A stretch of DNA of 10,710 nucleotides from positions 1 to 10,710 of the forward strand of contig JAAERC010000587.1 in the NCBI GenBank assembly GCA_024230695.1. The letters are read 5' to 3'. This DNA comes from Candidatus Zixiibacteriota bacterium. Lineage in GTDB: Bacteria > Zixibacteria > MSB-5A5 > GN15 > PGXB01. Below, piece after piece: positions 1-6,728 of this stretch (positions are counted from its first letter, which is position 1; every line of letters starts with the position of its first letter). Under the pieces are notes generated by a model. The model was not told the origin of the DNA. It saw only the letters and a program-made list of their open reading frames with translations, and ran no database searches. The position numbers and the translations under genes are program-made.

Positions 1-1035
1 ATCATCAACATTTATCGTTCCACGCATATTCGGTAGGGTTCCATCATCAACAATAGTCACAAAATCTTCTGCAATTTTTTTGCCTATCTTATCAGCAAAT
101 AAAGATTCACCCTTTCGATTGAAATCGGCTTCCATACCATGACCAATTGCCTCATGCAAAATAATCCCGGCTTCACCGGCGGCCAAGACCACTTCCATTT
201 CGCCGCCCTCAGGTTTGACCGCGTCAAAAAGGGTTATTGTCCTATCAACGGCGGTTTTGGCGATTCGGTTTAGATTATCATCATTGTAATGTTCTATTCC
301 ATACCTTCCGCCAAGCCGATAATAATTTTCCTCACGCCGACCATCTTGTTCGGCAGAACAGAAAGCAAACATTCTTGTCATCGGTTGATAATCAAAAACT
401 ATCCGGCCATCAGAATTAGCGACCATCATATGAGTATTACTGTCCATAAATAATACCTGAACTTTTGTAACGCGTTTATCAAGCGCCAGCATCCGATCAT
501 TAACTTTTTGCAACAATGGCACTTTTTTGTCGGTATTAACCTCTTCCCATGGTGAATCTATAAGATAATAACTGGGCGTATCGTGGAGTTTTAACTCAAT
601 CGGCGCAACCGTTTTGGTATCATTGGCAATATTGGCCGCCGTTTTGGCCGCCATACTCATCGCTTTCATTGATAGATCTTCGGTATAAGAATATCCGGTT
701 TGATCACCCTTGATAACACGGATGCCAACCCCCAAGTCAACATTTGTGTTGGCCCGGCTGACAAGGTTATCCTCCAGGTTGATTGTATTTGACAAACGAT
801 GCTGAAAAAACAGATCACAATAATCGCCGCCACGTTCCATCGCCACAGACATGATTTTATTGATTATTCCCTCATCGACCTTAAAAAAATTGTAATAATC
901 GGTCAAGGTTAATTCTCCTCCGGTTGAAGATAATATTGCCGCTACCGGGTTAGTCTTAAAGAAAATCGGTATTGATGCCAATGCAGCTCCTTTAGCACCA
1001 GTTTTTAGAAATTTACGGCGAGATATATTGCTCAT
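1..1035 (-). CDS. tldD: TldD-family metallopeptidase with Tat signal, N-terminal 345 residues (runs off the left edge)
   Basis: The ATG at 1035 is preceded by a perfect GGAGG (1046-1042) with 6-nt spacing, and 345 codons stay open to the edge. Residues 1-26 read MSNISRRKFLKTGAKGAALA then a hydrophobic stretch: a consensus twin-arginine (SRRxFLK) signal, so the folded protein should be exported. Residues 294-304 read HEAIGHGMEAD, the HExxxH zinc motif of TldD proteins (peptidase family U62/M103), followed by FNRKGES as in E. coli TldD. Known role of the family: TldD is the catalytic half of a TldD/TldE heterodimer that cleaves unfolded peptides (microcin B17 leader, CcdA). The substrate here cannot be read from sequence. 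The C-terminal region with the conserved GTCGKEGQ motif is missing at this edge, but matches the fragment at the right edge. Cytosolic E. coli TldD has no Tat signal, so this is an exported variant. The family is nearly certain. Confidence 0.93.
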   Translation of the reverse strand, partial: MSNISRRKFLKTGAKGAALASIPIFFKTNPVAAILSSTGGELTLTDYYNFFKVDEGIINKIMSVAMERGGDYCDLFFQHRLSNTINLEDNLVSRANTNVDLGVGIRVIKGDQTGYSYTEDLSMKAMSMAAKTAANIANDTKTVAPIELKLHDTPSYYLIDSPWEEVNTDKKVPLLQKVNDRMLALDKRVTKVQVLFMDSNTHMMVANSDGRIVFDYQPMTRMFAFCSAEQDGRREENYYRLGGRYGIEHYNDDNLNRIAKTAVDRTITLFDAVKPEGGEMEVVLAAGEAGIILHEAIGHGMEADFNRKGESLFADKIGKKIAEDFVTIVDDGTLPNMRGTINVDD

Positions 1036-1124
1036 AATTTTCCTCCAGCAATTTAAAATGATTATTTATATATAATCAATTTCCGTAAAATAATCCACTG
1101 ATTTGATATTTAACAAGAATCGCA

Positions 1125-1151
1125 ATTTTAAAAAATATAATCGCCTGTCAA
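1125..1151 (-). promoter_or_regulatory. candidate promoter for the left tldD gene
   Basis: On the minus strand TTGACA (1151-1146) is a perfect -35 box, followed after 15 nt by TAAAAT (1130-1125). The spacer is shorter than the optimal 17, so the -10 assignment is weak. The leader to the ATG at 1035 would be about 85 nt, all AT-rich. No other hexamer pair in the 1036-1244 spacer looks better in this direction. Confidence 0.35.
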
Positions 1152-1157
1152 TTATCA

Positions 1158-1184
1158 TTATCAAAGGATTATTGCCGATATAAT
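1158..1184 (+). promoter_or_regulatory. candidate promoter for PAS-LuxR regulator 1
   Basis: TATAAT (1179-1184) is a perfect -10 box, with a poor -35 TTATCA (1158-1163) at 15 nt. Transcription would start near 1191, giving a leader of about 55 nt. This site and the divergent TTGACA site lie within about 60 bp, so the two promoters could share a regulator. A weak -35 fits an activator-dependent promoter. Confidence 0.35.
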
Positions 1185-1224
1185 TATTAAGACAATGGGA
1201 GTATAGAAGTTACTATTTTTTATT

Positions 1225-1248
1225 ATGAGTCAACAAACACAACATTGA
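1225..1248 (+). other. possible seven-codon leader ORF overlapping the TTG start of regulator 1
   Basis: ATG at 1225 opens a seven-codon frame (MSQQTQH) whose TGA stop (1246-1248) overlaps the TTG start of regulator 1 (1245-1247) in a TTGA arrangement typical of translational coupling. It has no convincing Shine-Dalgarno: GGGAG at 1197-1201 is too far upstream. It could be a coupling leader, chance, or the true start of the regulator hidden by a one-base error before 1246. Confidence 0.2.
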
Positions 1249-2672
1249 AATTTAAAAAATCCAAAAAAAAAGAATGCCTCTCTAAACATACCAGGAGACA
1301 AAATTTTGATTGTCAGATAATAACTGATGATTCAAAAATAGTCGACTGTAAAAAGGCTATAGATTCGTTGGAACATCGGGTATCCAAACGTACTGCTGAA
1401 TTAACCAGTATTATTGATATTCTGAATAAGGAAATTACGGCCCACAAACAAGCCCGAAAAACCATTTCAAAATCGGAAAAGCGATACGAAGAACTTTTTA
1501 ATTCTGCTTTAGAGGGAATTTGTTTATTGGATGAATCTGAATTAATTCAATATTGTAATCCTGCATTCGCCAAAATATTAGATGAGGAATCAATCTCCTC
1601 ATTGAATCAAAAGAGTTTACTAAATTATCTTCCTGATAGCCAAAAAGAATTTGTCTTATCTCAAACCGTAATTCGCAAAAACAATATATCAACTCAATAT
1701 GAATTAGAGATTATTTCCGCCAAAGGCATAAAAAAACTACTATATGTATCAGTTTCGCCGAAATTTGATGATGAAGGCCAATATCATGGAGCCTTTGGAT
1801 TAGTAAATGACATCACTAAACGCAAATCAGACGAAATTGAACTAATTGAAAGTGAAGAGAAATTTAGGGTATTATCTGATCAATCGCCTAACATGATTTT
1901 CATTAACTATCTAGGCAAGGTAGTATATGTAAATCGCAGATGTGAAGAAGTTATGGAATATACCAGGGAGGAATTTTACGCACCCGAATTCGATTTTCGT
2001 AGTATAATCGCCCCCGAATCAATTGATAAAATTAATGAGCGATTTAGTAAATATAGGCAAGGAATTGAATCGCCGCCAACAGAATACACAATCATTACCA
2101 AATCAGGAAAATCAATTAATACGATCCTATCCACAAAGCTGATTCCTTATAATGGCAATTCCGCTGTACTTGGCATTATTACAGATATAACAAAATATAA
2201 AGAGGCCGAGAAAACGCTAAAGGCTCTTAATTTAGAACTGGAAGCAAAACAATCAGCGCTTATTGGAAAAAATATTGCCCTTAAGGAGATTCTTGATCTG
2301 ATAGAAGATGATAAAAAACAAATTGGAGTTCAAATACAGGCCAATATTGATAAAACAATCATGCCAATTTTGGGAAGGCTTAAGGAGAGAGCCAATCCGG
2401 AAGATAAAAATAATATCTTACTTCTTCAAAATAGTCTGAAGCTGGTAACACAACCATTTATCAGCAAACTAGAATCCTCATTCGGGCAAATGACACCTCG
2501 AGAGGCTGAGATCAGTAATATGATCAAAATCGGCTTAAGCACCAAAGAAATAGCTTTGTCACTCAATACTTCATGGGAAACGGTTCGAAATCAACGAAAA
2601 CAGATCAGGAGAAAACTCAATATTTCCGGGAAAAAGATAAACCTGACCTCATTTTTGCAATCAACTGAATAA
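1245..2672 (+). CDS. PAS-PAS-LuxR transcriptional regulator 1
   Basis: A 475-residue cytoplasmic sensor-regulator with no membrane segment. Residues 1-77 are basic then helical (coiled-coil-like SLEHRVSKRTAELTSIIDIL). PAS 1 spans about 78-197 and ends in the typical NDITKRK. PAS 2 spans about 205-325 and ends in ITDITKYKEAE. A helical linker (326-410) contains NIALKEILDLIEDD and NIDKTIMPILGRL. A LuxR/FixJ-type helix-turn-helix (414-472) starts at MTPREAEI, with TKEIALSLNTSWETVRNQRKQI as the DNA-binding helices. No receiver domain or histidine kinase is present, so the signal should be read directly by the PAS domains. No ligand-binding cysteine or haem histidine stands out. The start is uncertain: TTG at 1245 has no Shine-Dalgarno, and the frame is open upstream to 1191 without ATG or GTG. 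It precedes chemoreceptor 1 on the same strand, 254 nt away, and resembles regulator 2 in linker and HTH. No terminator follows, so read-through is possible. Confidence 0.88.
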   Translation: MKFKKSKKKECLSKHTRRQNFDCQIITDDSKIVDCKKAIDSLEHRVSKRTAELTSIIDILNKEITAHKQARKTISKSEKRYEELFNSALEGICLLDESELIQYCNPAFAKILDEESISSLNQKSLLNYLPDSQKEFVLSQTVIRKNNISTQYELEIISAKGIKKLLYVSVSPKFDDEGQYHGAFGLVNDITKRKSDEIELIESEEKFRVLSDQSPNMIFINYLGKVVYVNRRCEEVMEYTREEFYAPEFDFRSIIAPESIDKINERFSKYRQGIESPPTEYTIITKSGKSINTILSTKLIPYNGNSAVLGIITDITKYKEAEKTLKALNLELEAKQSALIGKNIALKEILDLIEDDKKQIGVQIQANIDKTIMPILGRLKERANPEDKNNILLLQNSLKLVTQPFISKLESSFGQMTPREAEISNMIKIGLSTKEIALSLNTSWETVRNQRKQIRRKLNISGKKINLTSFLQSTE

Positions 2673-2745
2673 ATTGGCGACAAAAGATAGCTTCATATCC
2701 TCTAATTTCGTTATTTAATAAACAATTCAACTCTCTTGAATACAA

Positions 2746-2768
2746 ATGAGTCAATATTTATGGCTCAT
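2746..2768. repeat. 8-bp inverted repeat upstream of chemoreceptor 1
   Basis: ATGAGTCA (2746-2753) and TGGCTCAT (2761-2768) pair over 8 bp with one G-T pair around a 7-nt loop. No T-tract follows, so it is not an obvious terminator of regulator 1. It sits about 50 bp upstream of the candidate -35 box and may be an operator half-site pair for a dimeric regulator such as the neighbouring LuxR protein. That function is inferred. Confidence 0.35.
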
Positions 2769-2771
2769 ATG

Positions 2772-2787
2772 TAACCCGTTTTAACCC
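2772..2787 (+). promoter_or_regulatory. TAACCC direct repeat, one helical turn apart
   Basis: TAACCC occurs at 2772-2777 and 2782-2787, exactly 10 bp from start to start, 30-45 bp upstream of the candidate -35 box at 2817. Same-face direct repeats at this distance are typical of activator sites. No such repeat is seen upstream of chemoreceptor 2, and which protein would bind here is unknown. Confidence 0.3.
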
Positions 2788-2816
2788 CTCTATTTATTTT
2801 ACATAATACCGAATCC

Positions 2817-2844
2817 TTGTCATATGATACGAAAATAATAAAAT
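2817..2844 (+). promoter_or_regulatory. candidate sigma-70-type promoter of chemoreceptor 1
   Basis: TTGTCA (2817-2822), a 16-nt spacer, then TAAAAT (2839-2844): five of six matches in each box. Transcription would start near 2851, just before the GGGAGG leader. There is no sigma-28 (flagellar) promoter of the TAAA / GCCGATAA type here. Confidence 0.5.
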
Positions 2845-2854
2845 CAAATATAGT

Positions 2855-2913
2855 GGGAGGGAGTTTAAATGACAATGGGGCTATTATGTTACCGGGGCAA
2901 ACAACTTGAATAA
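2855..2913 (+). promoter_or_regulatory. leader of chemoreceptor 1 with a strong GGGAGG and a 14-codon ORF
   Basis: GGGAGG (2855-2860) is followed 8 nt later by ATG (2869) opening 14 codons (MTMGLLCYRGKQLE) that end in TAA at 2911-2913, just before the receptor's own GAGG. The leader of chemoreceptor 2 has the same order: GGGAGG, a short gap, TAAAT, a start codon, CA, then GGGGCT. TTACC (2889-2893) can pair with GGTAA (2918-2922) covering the receptor's ribosome binding site, but the pairing is only 5 bp. This is either a leader peptide or an untranslated regulatory RNA; I recognise no known riboswitch. Confidence 0.35.
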
Positions 2914-2926
2914 TGTGAGGTAAAAA

Positions 2927-4915
2927 ATGTTCAAAAACATGAAATTATCGGCAAAAATCGGATCAGGATTCGCAATTATAATTACTATGCTTTTGTTTGC
3001 CGCCGGATGGTCATATTACGGTATTGGTAATATTATTGAAAGTTCCCATGATGTCGTAGAATGTGATCATATAGCATCAGAAATAGCGCATCGAGAGATC
3101 GATCATCTTAACTGGGCCAAAGCAGTGAGTGCATTATTAACAGATGCAAATGTCACCGAATTAAAAGTTCAAACCGATCCAAAAAAGTGTGCCTTCGGTA
3201 AATGGTATCATGGCGAAGGTCGTAAACAAGCTGAGGAATTTATCCCTGAAATAAAAATTTATCTTGCTGAAGTTGGTGAACCGCATAATCTACTTCACGC
3301 CAGCGCAATAGAAATTGGTAATGTATTTCATCAAGCGGATCAAACTCTACCCAAGTTTTTAGCTGAAAAAGAAACTGATCACTTCAAATGGGTAAACAAT
3401 TGCCTAAGACTTTTCACTGAGAATCAGGACAAACTTAATGTTCAGACCGACGATCATCTTTGCGGTCTGGGCAAGTTTTTATATGGTGAAAAAGGCAAAA
3501 TTGCCTCTGAGTCAGATCCGGAACTGGCAAGTTTGATCAATGCCATGAAAGAACCCCACAATGAATTACACAAGACCGCTATTAAGATCAATGAAACATG
3601 GGATCCAAATGACGCACAGGCAAAGATAGATGCATATGCCATATTTGAGAATGAAACTATGGTTGCTCTTCCGAAAACACAAGCCGCACTTCGTGCCGTA
3701 CAACAAAGAGCCGAGGAGATGGTTGATGGTATGCATCAAGCCAACCATATTTATTCAACGAAAACAAAAACTCATTTGGAGAAGGTTCAAGGATTACTCG
3801 AAAAAATCGGTGAGGAAACTAAAAAGGTCAGTACAAATTATCAAGCAGGTATGGCCGATATTTCGACCCAGACATCAACGATGGTCACAGTAGTTAGTAT
3901 ACTTTCTGCTATTGTAGGCATTATTTTGGCCATATTTATCGCCCGTAGCATCACAAAGCCTATCAACCGTATTGTCGGTGGTCTATCAAGTGGTGCCGAG
4001 CAGGTCGGATCAGCATCTGAGCAAGTTGCCTCGGCGAGTCAATCGCTTGCGGAAGGTGCATCGGAACAGGCCTCATCTCTTGAGGAAACATCATCCTCGC
4101 TCGAAGAGATGTCAAGTATGACTCGTCAAAATGCAGACAATGCCCGACAAGCAAATAATCTCGCATCTGACGCCAGCACCGCCGCCGATAAAGGCATGAA
4201 CGCAATGAACAGTATGACCGAAGCAATGCAGGAGATAAAAAATTCATCCGATGAAACTGCTAAGATCATAAAGGTCATCGATGAGATCGCTTTCCAGACT
4301 AATCTGCTGGCCTTAAATGCCGCCGTTGAAGCGGCTCGTGCCGGTGAAGCCGGTAAGGGTTTTGCCGTTGTTGCAGAAGAAGTGCGTAATCTGGCCCAGC
4401 GTTCAGCTGAAGCGGCCAAAGATACCAGTTCGCTTATAGAAGGTTCACAGAAAAATGCCGATGCTGGCGTAAGATCAACCGAGGAACTGGTAGAGATCCT
4501 CAAGAACATCACCACTGGCATCAAAAAAGTCACCGATCTTCTTGGTGAGGTTACCGCCGCCAGTGATGAGCAAGCGCAAGGTGTCGAGCAGCTGAATACT
4601 GCTGTTGGCCAAATGGATCAGGTTACTCAACAAAATGCTTCGAATGCTGAGGAATCATCATCGGCATCAGAAGAGTTGGCTTCACAAGCACAGGAAATGC
4701 AGAGAATAGTCAAAGACCTAAATAGTCTTGTGCAAGGAACAAAGGCAGGGCTGTCAGAAACAGACTCTCAGCAACAACCCAACAAACCAAATAACGGACC
4801 TACTACTCTATCATCTGTTTATACCTCAACAGCTTCGTTACGGCCCAAAAAAGTATCAAATTTGACTGCCGATGAAGTTATCCCGCTTAATGAAAAGGAA
4901 ATGGCTGAATTCTAA
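2927..4915 (+). CDS. methyl-accepting chemotaxis protein 1 with two extracytoplasmic CZB domains
   Basis: A 662-residue transmembrane chemoreceptor. The ATG follows GAGG with about 7-nt spacing. TM1 is at about 13-31 and TM2 at about 319-339. Between them lie two CZB (chemoreceptor zinc-binding) domains. CZB 1 has H60 (DHLNW), C88 (CAFGKW), H120 and H124 (PHNLLH). CZB 2 has H152 (DHFKW), C179 (CGLGKF), H211 and H215 (PHNELH). Each set is the 3His-1Cys zinc site known from TlpD and DgcZ. After TM2 only about 20 residues ([13 protein letters not shown]) precede the methylation helices, too few for a whole HAMP domain. The signalling hairpin tip, with the invariant [19 protein letters not shown] core, lies at 453-494. 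The C-terminus is a flexible linker ending in [13 protein letters not shown], a possible docking tail for CheR/CheB-type adaptation enzymes. The likely role is to sense zinc or oxidants in the periplasm and signal to CheA; no che genes are in the window. Confidence 0.94.
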   Translation: MFKNMKLSAKIGSGFAIIITMLLFAAGWSYYGIGNIIESSHDVVECDHIASEIAHREIDHLNWAKAVSALLTDANVTELKVQTDPKKCAFGKWYHGEGRKQAEEFIPEIKIYLAEVGEPHNLLHASAIEIGNVFHQADQTLPKFLAEKETDHFKWVNNCLRLFTENQDKLNVQTDDHLCGLGKFLYGEKGKIASESDPELASLINAMKEPHNELHKTAIKINETWDPNDAQAKIDAYAIFENETMVALPKTQAALRAVQQRAEEMVDGMHQANHIYSTKTKTHLEKVQGLLEKIGEETKKVSTNYQAGMADISTQTSTMVTVVSILSAIVGIILAIFIARSITKPINRIVGGLSSGAEQVGSASEQVASASQSLAEGASEQASSLEETSSSLEEMSSMTRQNADNARQANNLASDASTAADKGMNAMNSMTEAMQEIKNSSDETAKIIKVIDEIAFQTNLLALNAAVEAARAGEAGKGFAVVAEEVRNLAQRSAEAAKDTSSLIEGSQKNADAGVRSTEELVEILKNITTGIKKVTDLLGEVTAASDEQAQGVEQLNTAVGQMDQVTQQNASNAEESSSASEELASQAQEMQRIVKDLNSLVQGTKAGLSETDSQQQPNKPNNGPTTLSSVYTSTASLRPKKVSNLTADEVIPLNEKEMAEF

Positions 4916-4977
4916 ATTGGGCTATTAAACTTTATTCATAATAAAAACCGTGGGTGTTTATTCACTCGCGGTTTTTA
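4874..4977 (+). repeat. 104-nt 3' tail repeat, copy 1
   Basis: From codon 650 of chemoreceptor 1 through its terminator, 104 nt match 8688-8791 with two differences. The first 77 nt are identical, including 32 noncoding bases after the stop codon. The differences (4951 T/C and 4953 G/A) lie in the left arm of the hairpin, and both alternatives still pair with the right arm, one as G-T pairs. The rest of the signalling domains differ at many synonymous sites. Confidence 0.95.
4943..4976 (+). terminator. rho-independent terminator of chemoreceptor 1
   Basis: Arms AAAAACCGTGGGTG (4943-4956) and CACTCGCGGTTTTT (4963-4976) form a 14-bp stem with two G-T pairs around a TTTATT loop. The A-tract and T-tract at the two ends let it work in both directions. 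It begins 28 nt after the stop codon. Confidence 0.92.
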
Positions 4978-5251
4978 ATTGTTATTTCCTTATTATTCAA
5001 GTAATCAAATAATATTAGTTGTCGTCCACTATTATTAATGATATTTAATATATATTCAATTTTTATATTGTTAAATATTTTCCCTTTAGATATATTATTA
5101 ATTACAAGAGGGCATAGAGCAAAACCGAATATAAAAATACGCAAACTTGAGAATCCTCATATTATGAATGATAATTAATTATATATTATCAGACAGCATT
5201 TTTATATTTATTAATGCCTAAAAGTTCTTTATTGGAGATAATATATTAATC
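4978..5251. other. AT-rich spacer upstream of regulator 2
   Basis: Very AT-rich with no convincing gene. A 60-codon minus-strand frame over 4962-5144 is Asn/Ile/Lys-rich, reads through the terminator arm and has no family features. The spacer contains a 7-bp inverted repeat, TGATAAT / ATTATCA (5169-5175 and 5185-5191), and the candidate promoter described separately. Nothing else is recognisable, and no RNA gene is seen. Confidence 0.6.
5186..5214 (+). promoter_or_regulatory. candidate promoter of regulator 2
   Basis: TTATCA (5186-5191), a 17-nt spacer, then TATTAA (5209-5214). The -35 box is the right arm of the inverted repeat at 5169-5191, so a protein bound there would block or adjust the promoter. 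The leader to ATG 5252 is about 30 nt, with GGAG at 5234-5237. In such AT-rich DNA a chance match is possible. Confidence 0.3.
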
Positions 5252-6424
5252 ATGAAAAGTCCTCTAATTCAATTACTCGATAATATGACAGACGGGATAT
5301 ATATTGCCAATAATGAATATACTTTTGAATATGTAAATCCTTCGTTGAAAAAGATATTTGGCTCTCCTGCAAAGAAAAAATGTTACGAATATTTATTTGA
5401 TTGTGATGATGTCTGCTCATGGTGCAAAAATAGCAAAATATTTTCGGGTAAGGTTGTCACTTGGGAACAGAATTTTGATTCACTTGGGAAAATCTTTGAA
5501 ATTCTTGAATTACCATTATACCTTCCCAAAAAAATAGTAAAAAAATTGACTGTATATCGTGATATAACCAAACGTAAAGAAACTGAGAAAACTCTGCAGG
5601 AAAGTGAGCAAGGATACCGAACAATCATGGAAGCTTCTCTGCAAGGAATGTATCAGGTTGACGCCAAAGGATTTATAACGTTCTCCAATCCAATAACGGC
5701 CGAATTGACTGGGTATTCACACAAGGAATTAATTGGCTTGCCATTAAATACACTGTTTCTCCCCGGTGAGGCCAAAACAATCAGTGATGTCAATGTGGCA
5801 CAATTGTATTCTGGTAAATCTATTGTCGGAGAAAACACATTAACCCGCAAGGATGGAAGCCAGATAGAAGTATACTTCAGCTGCGCCCCCGTAATCAATA
5901 AAAACGATGAATATATGGGGTTCGTTGGATCCGTTTTAGACATCACTGAACGAAAACGTACAGAAGAACGACTGAGACAAACTAATACCAGTTTGATTGA
6001 AGAACAGGTTAAATTGAAAAAGATGAATGTGGCACTAAAAGAGGTATTAGATAAGTATGAGTCGGGAAAAGATTTAATCAGAAAACAAACTCAAACCAAT
6101 ATCAATAGAATTATTCTACCCATATTGGGTGAACTTGAAATCGGTGCCAACGAAAATCAAAAAAAACTTACTAACACTCTGAGAAAATCATTAGATGACC
6201 TGTCTTCATCATATATTACTCAATTGGAATCAAGGTATTCAACTCTTACTCCTCGCGAAACTGAGATATGTATGTTGATTAAGGAAGGATATTCTTCTAA
6301 AGAAATTGCTTCATTGCTAGGTTTATCCGTTCAAACAGTATTTTTGCGTCGTAAACATATCAGAAAAAAACTGGGTATAGACAAGAGCAAAAGCAATTTG
6401 TTAGTTCATTTAAAATCTATCTAA
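5252..6424 (+). CDS. PAS-PAS-LuxR transcriptional regulator 2 with a four-cysteine PAS domain
   Basis: A 390-residue soluble regulator. ATG 5252 follows GGAG (5234-5237) at a rather long 14-nt spacing. PAS 1 (about 5-112) ends in YRDITKRKETE and carries a cysteine cluster at C44, C51, C55 and C58 (spacing C-x6-C-x3-C-x2-C), absent from regulator 1. Such clusters could bind iron-sulfur, zinc or act as a thiol switch. PAS 2 (about 121-238) ends in LDITERKRTEE. A helical linker (239-325) repeats the features of regulator 1: NVALKEVLDKYE and NINRIILPILGEL. The LuxR-type HTH is at 330-388, from TLTPRETEI through SSKEIASLLGLSVQTVFLRRKHIRKKL. It has no kinase or receiver domain, so it probably works as a one-component sensor. 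It precedes chemoreceptor 2 by 304 nt on the same strand with no terminator between. It is paralogous to regulator 1 in linker and HTH, but the first PAS domains differ, so the two probably read different signals. Confidence 0.9.
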   Translation: MKSPLIQLLDNMTDGIYIANNEYTFEYVNPSLKKIFGSPAKKKCYEYLFDCDDVCSWCKNSKIFSGKVVTWEQNFDSLGKIFEILELPLYLPKKIVKKLTVYRDITKRKETEKTLQESEQGYRTIMEASLQGMYQVDAKGFITFSNPITAELTGYSHKELIGLPLNTLFLPGEAKTISDVNVAQLYSGKSIVGENTLTRKDGSQIEVYFSCAPVINKNDEYMGFVGSVLDITERKRTEERLRQTNTSLIEEQVKLKKMNVALKEVLDKYESGKDLIRKQTQTNINRIILPILGELEIGANENQKKLTNTLRKSLDDLSSSYITQLESRYSTLTPRETEICMLIKEGYSSKEIASLLGLSVQTVFLRRKHIRKKLGIDKSKSNLLVHLKSI

Positions 6425-6510
6425 CTAAGCGGTAAGCCTATGGGACATTGCCACTTCCAATATATCAAACTTATCTCATCCAAATATCAACAATAAAACT
6501 TACTCATTTA

Positions 6511-6538
6511 ATAGGTACCTAATATATACACTACCTAT
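6511..6538. promoter_or_regulatory. palindromic candidate operator upstream of chemoreceptor 2
   Basis: TAGGTACCTA (6512-6521) is a perfect 10-bp palindrome, and ATAGGTA (6511-6517) is repeated inverted as TACCTAT (6532-6538), giving three copies of one half-site within 28 bp. It lies about 90 bp upstream of the GGGAGG leader. A dimeric DNA-binding protein is the obvious user; regulator 2, next door, is the first candidate. There is no direct proof of function. Confidence 0.45.
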
Positions 6539-6565
6539 CCCTTTTTTGATTATCCACTCTTTCCT

Positions 6566-6589
6566 TATACAGACGATAAAATATATAAA
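6566..6589 (+). promoter_or_regulatory. probable promoter region of chemoreceptor 2 (boxes uncertain)
   Basis: Aligning on CCTT and GGGAGG, this stretch corresponds to the promoter of chemoreceptor 1. Candidate -10 boxes are TAAAAT (6577-6582) and TATAAA (6584-6589), but no good -35 lies at the right distance. GACGATAA (6572-6579) resembles a sigma-28 -10 box but lacks a TAAA box upstream. The exact start cannot be called. Confidence 0.25.
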
Positions 6590-6603
6590 ACTAACCTTAT
6601 TTT

Positions 6604-6680
6604 GGGAGGATAATAAATTGCCAGGGGGCTTGCAATTGGCAGTAAGGTTTTGCAATTATTCAATATGCATTTTCAAATAA
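6604..6680 (+). promoter_or_regulatory. leader of chemoreceptor 2 with GGGAGG, hairpin and a possible 20-codon ORF
   Basis: GGGAGG (6604-6609) is followed by TTG (6618) opening 20 codons that end in TAA at 6678-6680. The receptor itself starts only at 6729, with its own GGAGG. ATTGCCA (6617-6623) can pair with TGGCAGT (6636-6642). TTGCAATT occurs at 6630-6637 and 6650-6657, exactly 20 bp apart. The order of elements matches the leader of chemoreceptor 1, which argues for a shared function, either as leader peptide or as regulatory RNA. It is not a riboswitch class I recognise. Confidence 0.35.
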
Positions 6681-6728
6681 GAGCACACTATGCAAGAATA
6701 TACTGCTGCAACCAAACTGGAGGATATA

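Noticed and set aside
237..419. 60-codon plus-strand ORF opposite the left tldD fragment
   Set aside because: It lies wholly within the antisense of clear TldD coding sequence and has no ribosome binding site.
2886..2910. GGGGCAAAC in the leader of chemoreceptor 1 as a cyclic-di-GMP riboswitch core
   Set aside because: Only a short string resembles the GEMM core; the paired stems and the second conserved strand are absent, and the leader of chemoreceptor 2 lacks it.
4126..4533. 135-codon minus-strand ORF within chemoreceptor 1, with a similar 128-codon one at 7919-8305 in chemoreceptor 2
   Set aside because: Both are antisense shadows of the strongly conserved signalling domain. Their similarity to each other follows from the sense-strand homology, and neither has a ribosome binding site or a family feature.
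4962..5144. 60-codon minus-strand ORF in the spacer before regulator 2
   Set aside because: It ends inside the terminator hairpin of chemoreceptor 1, has low-complexity Ile/Asn composition typical of AT-rich DNA and no convincing start signal.
6572..6579. GACGATAA as a sigma-28 flagellar -10 box for chemoreceptor 2
   Set aside because: It matches the consensus at seven of eight bases, but there is no TAAA-type -35 box at the needed distance, and chemoreceptor 1 has no such site.
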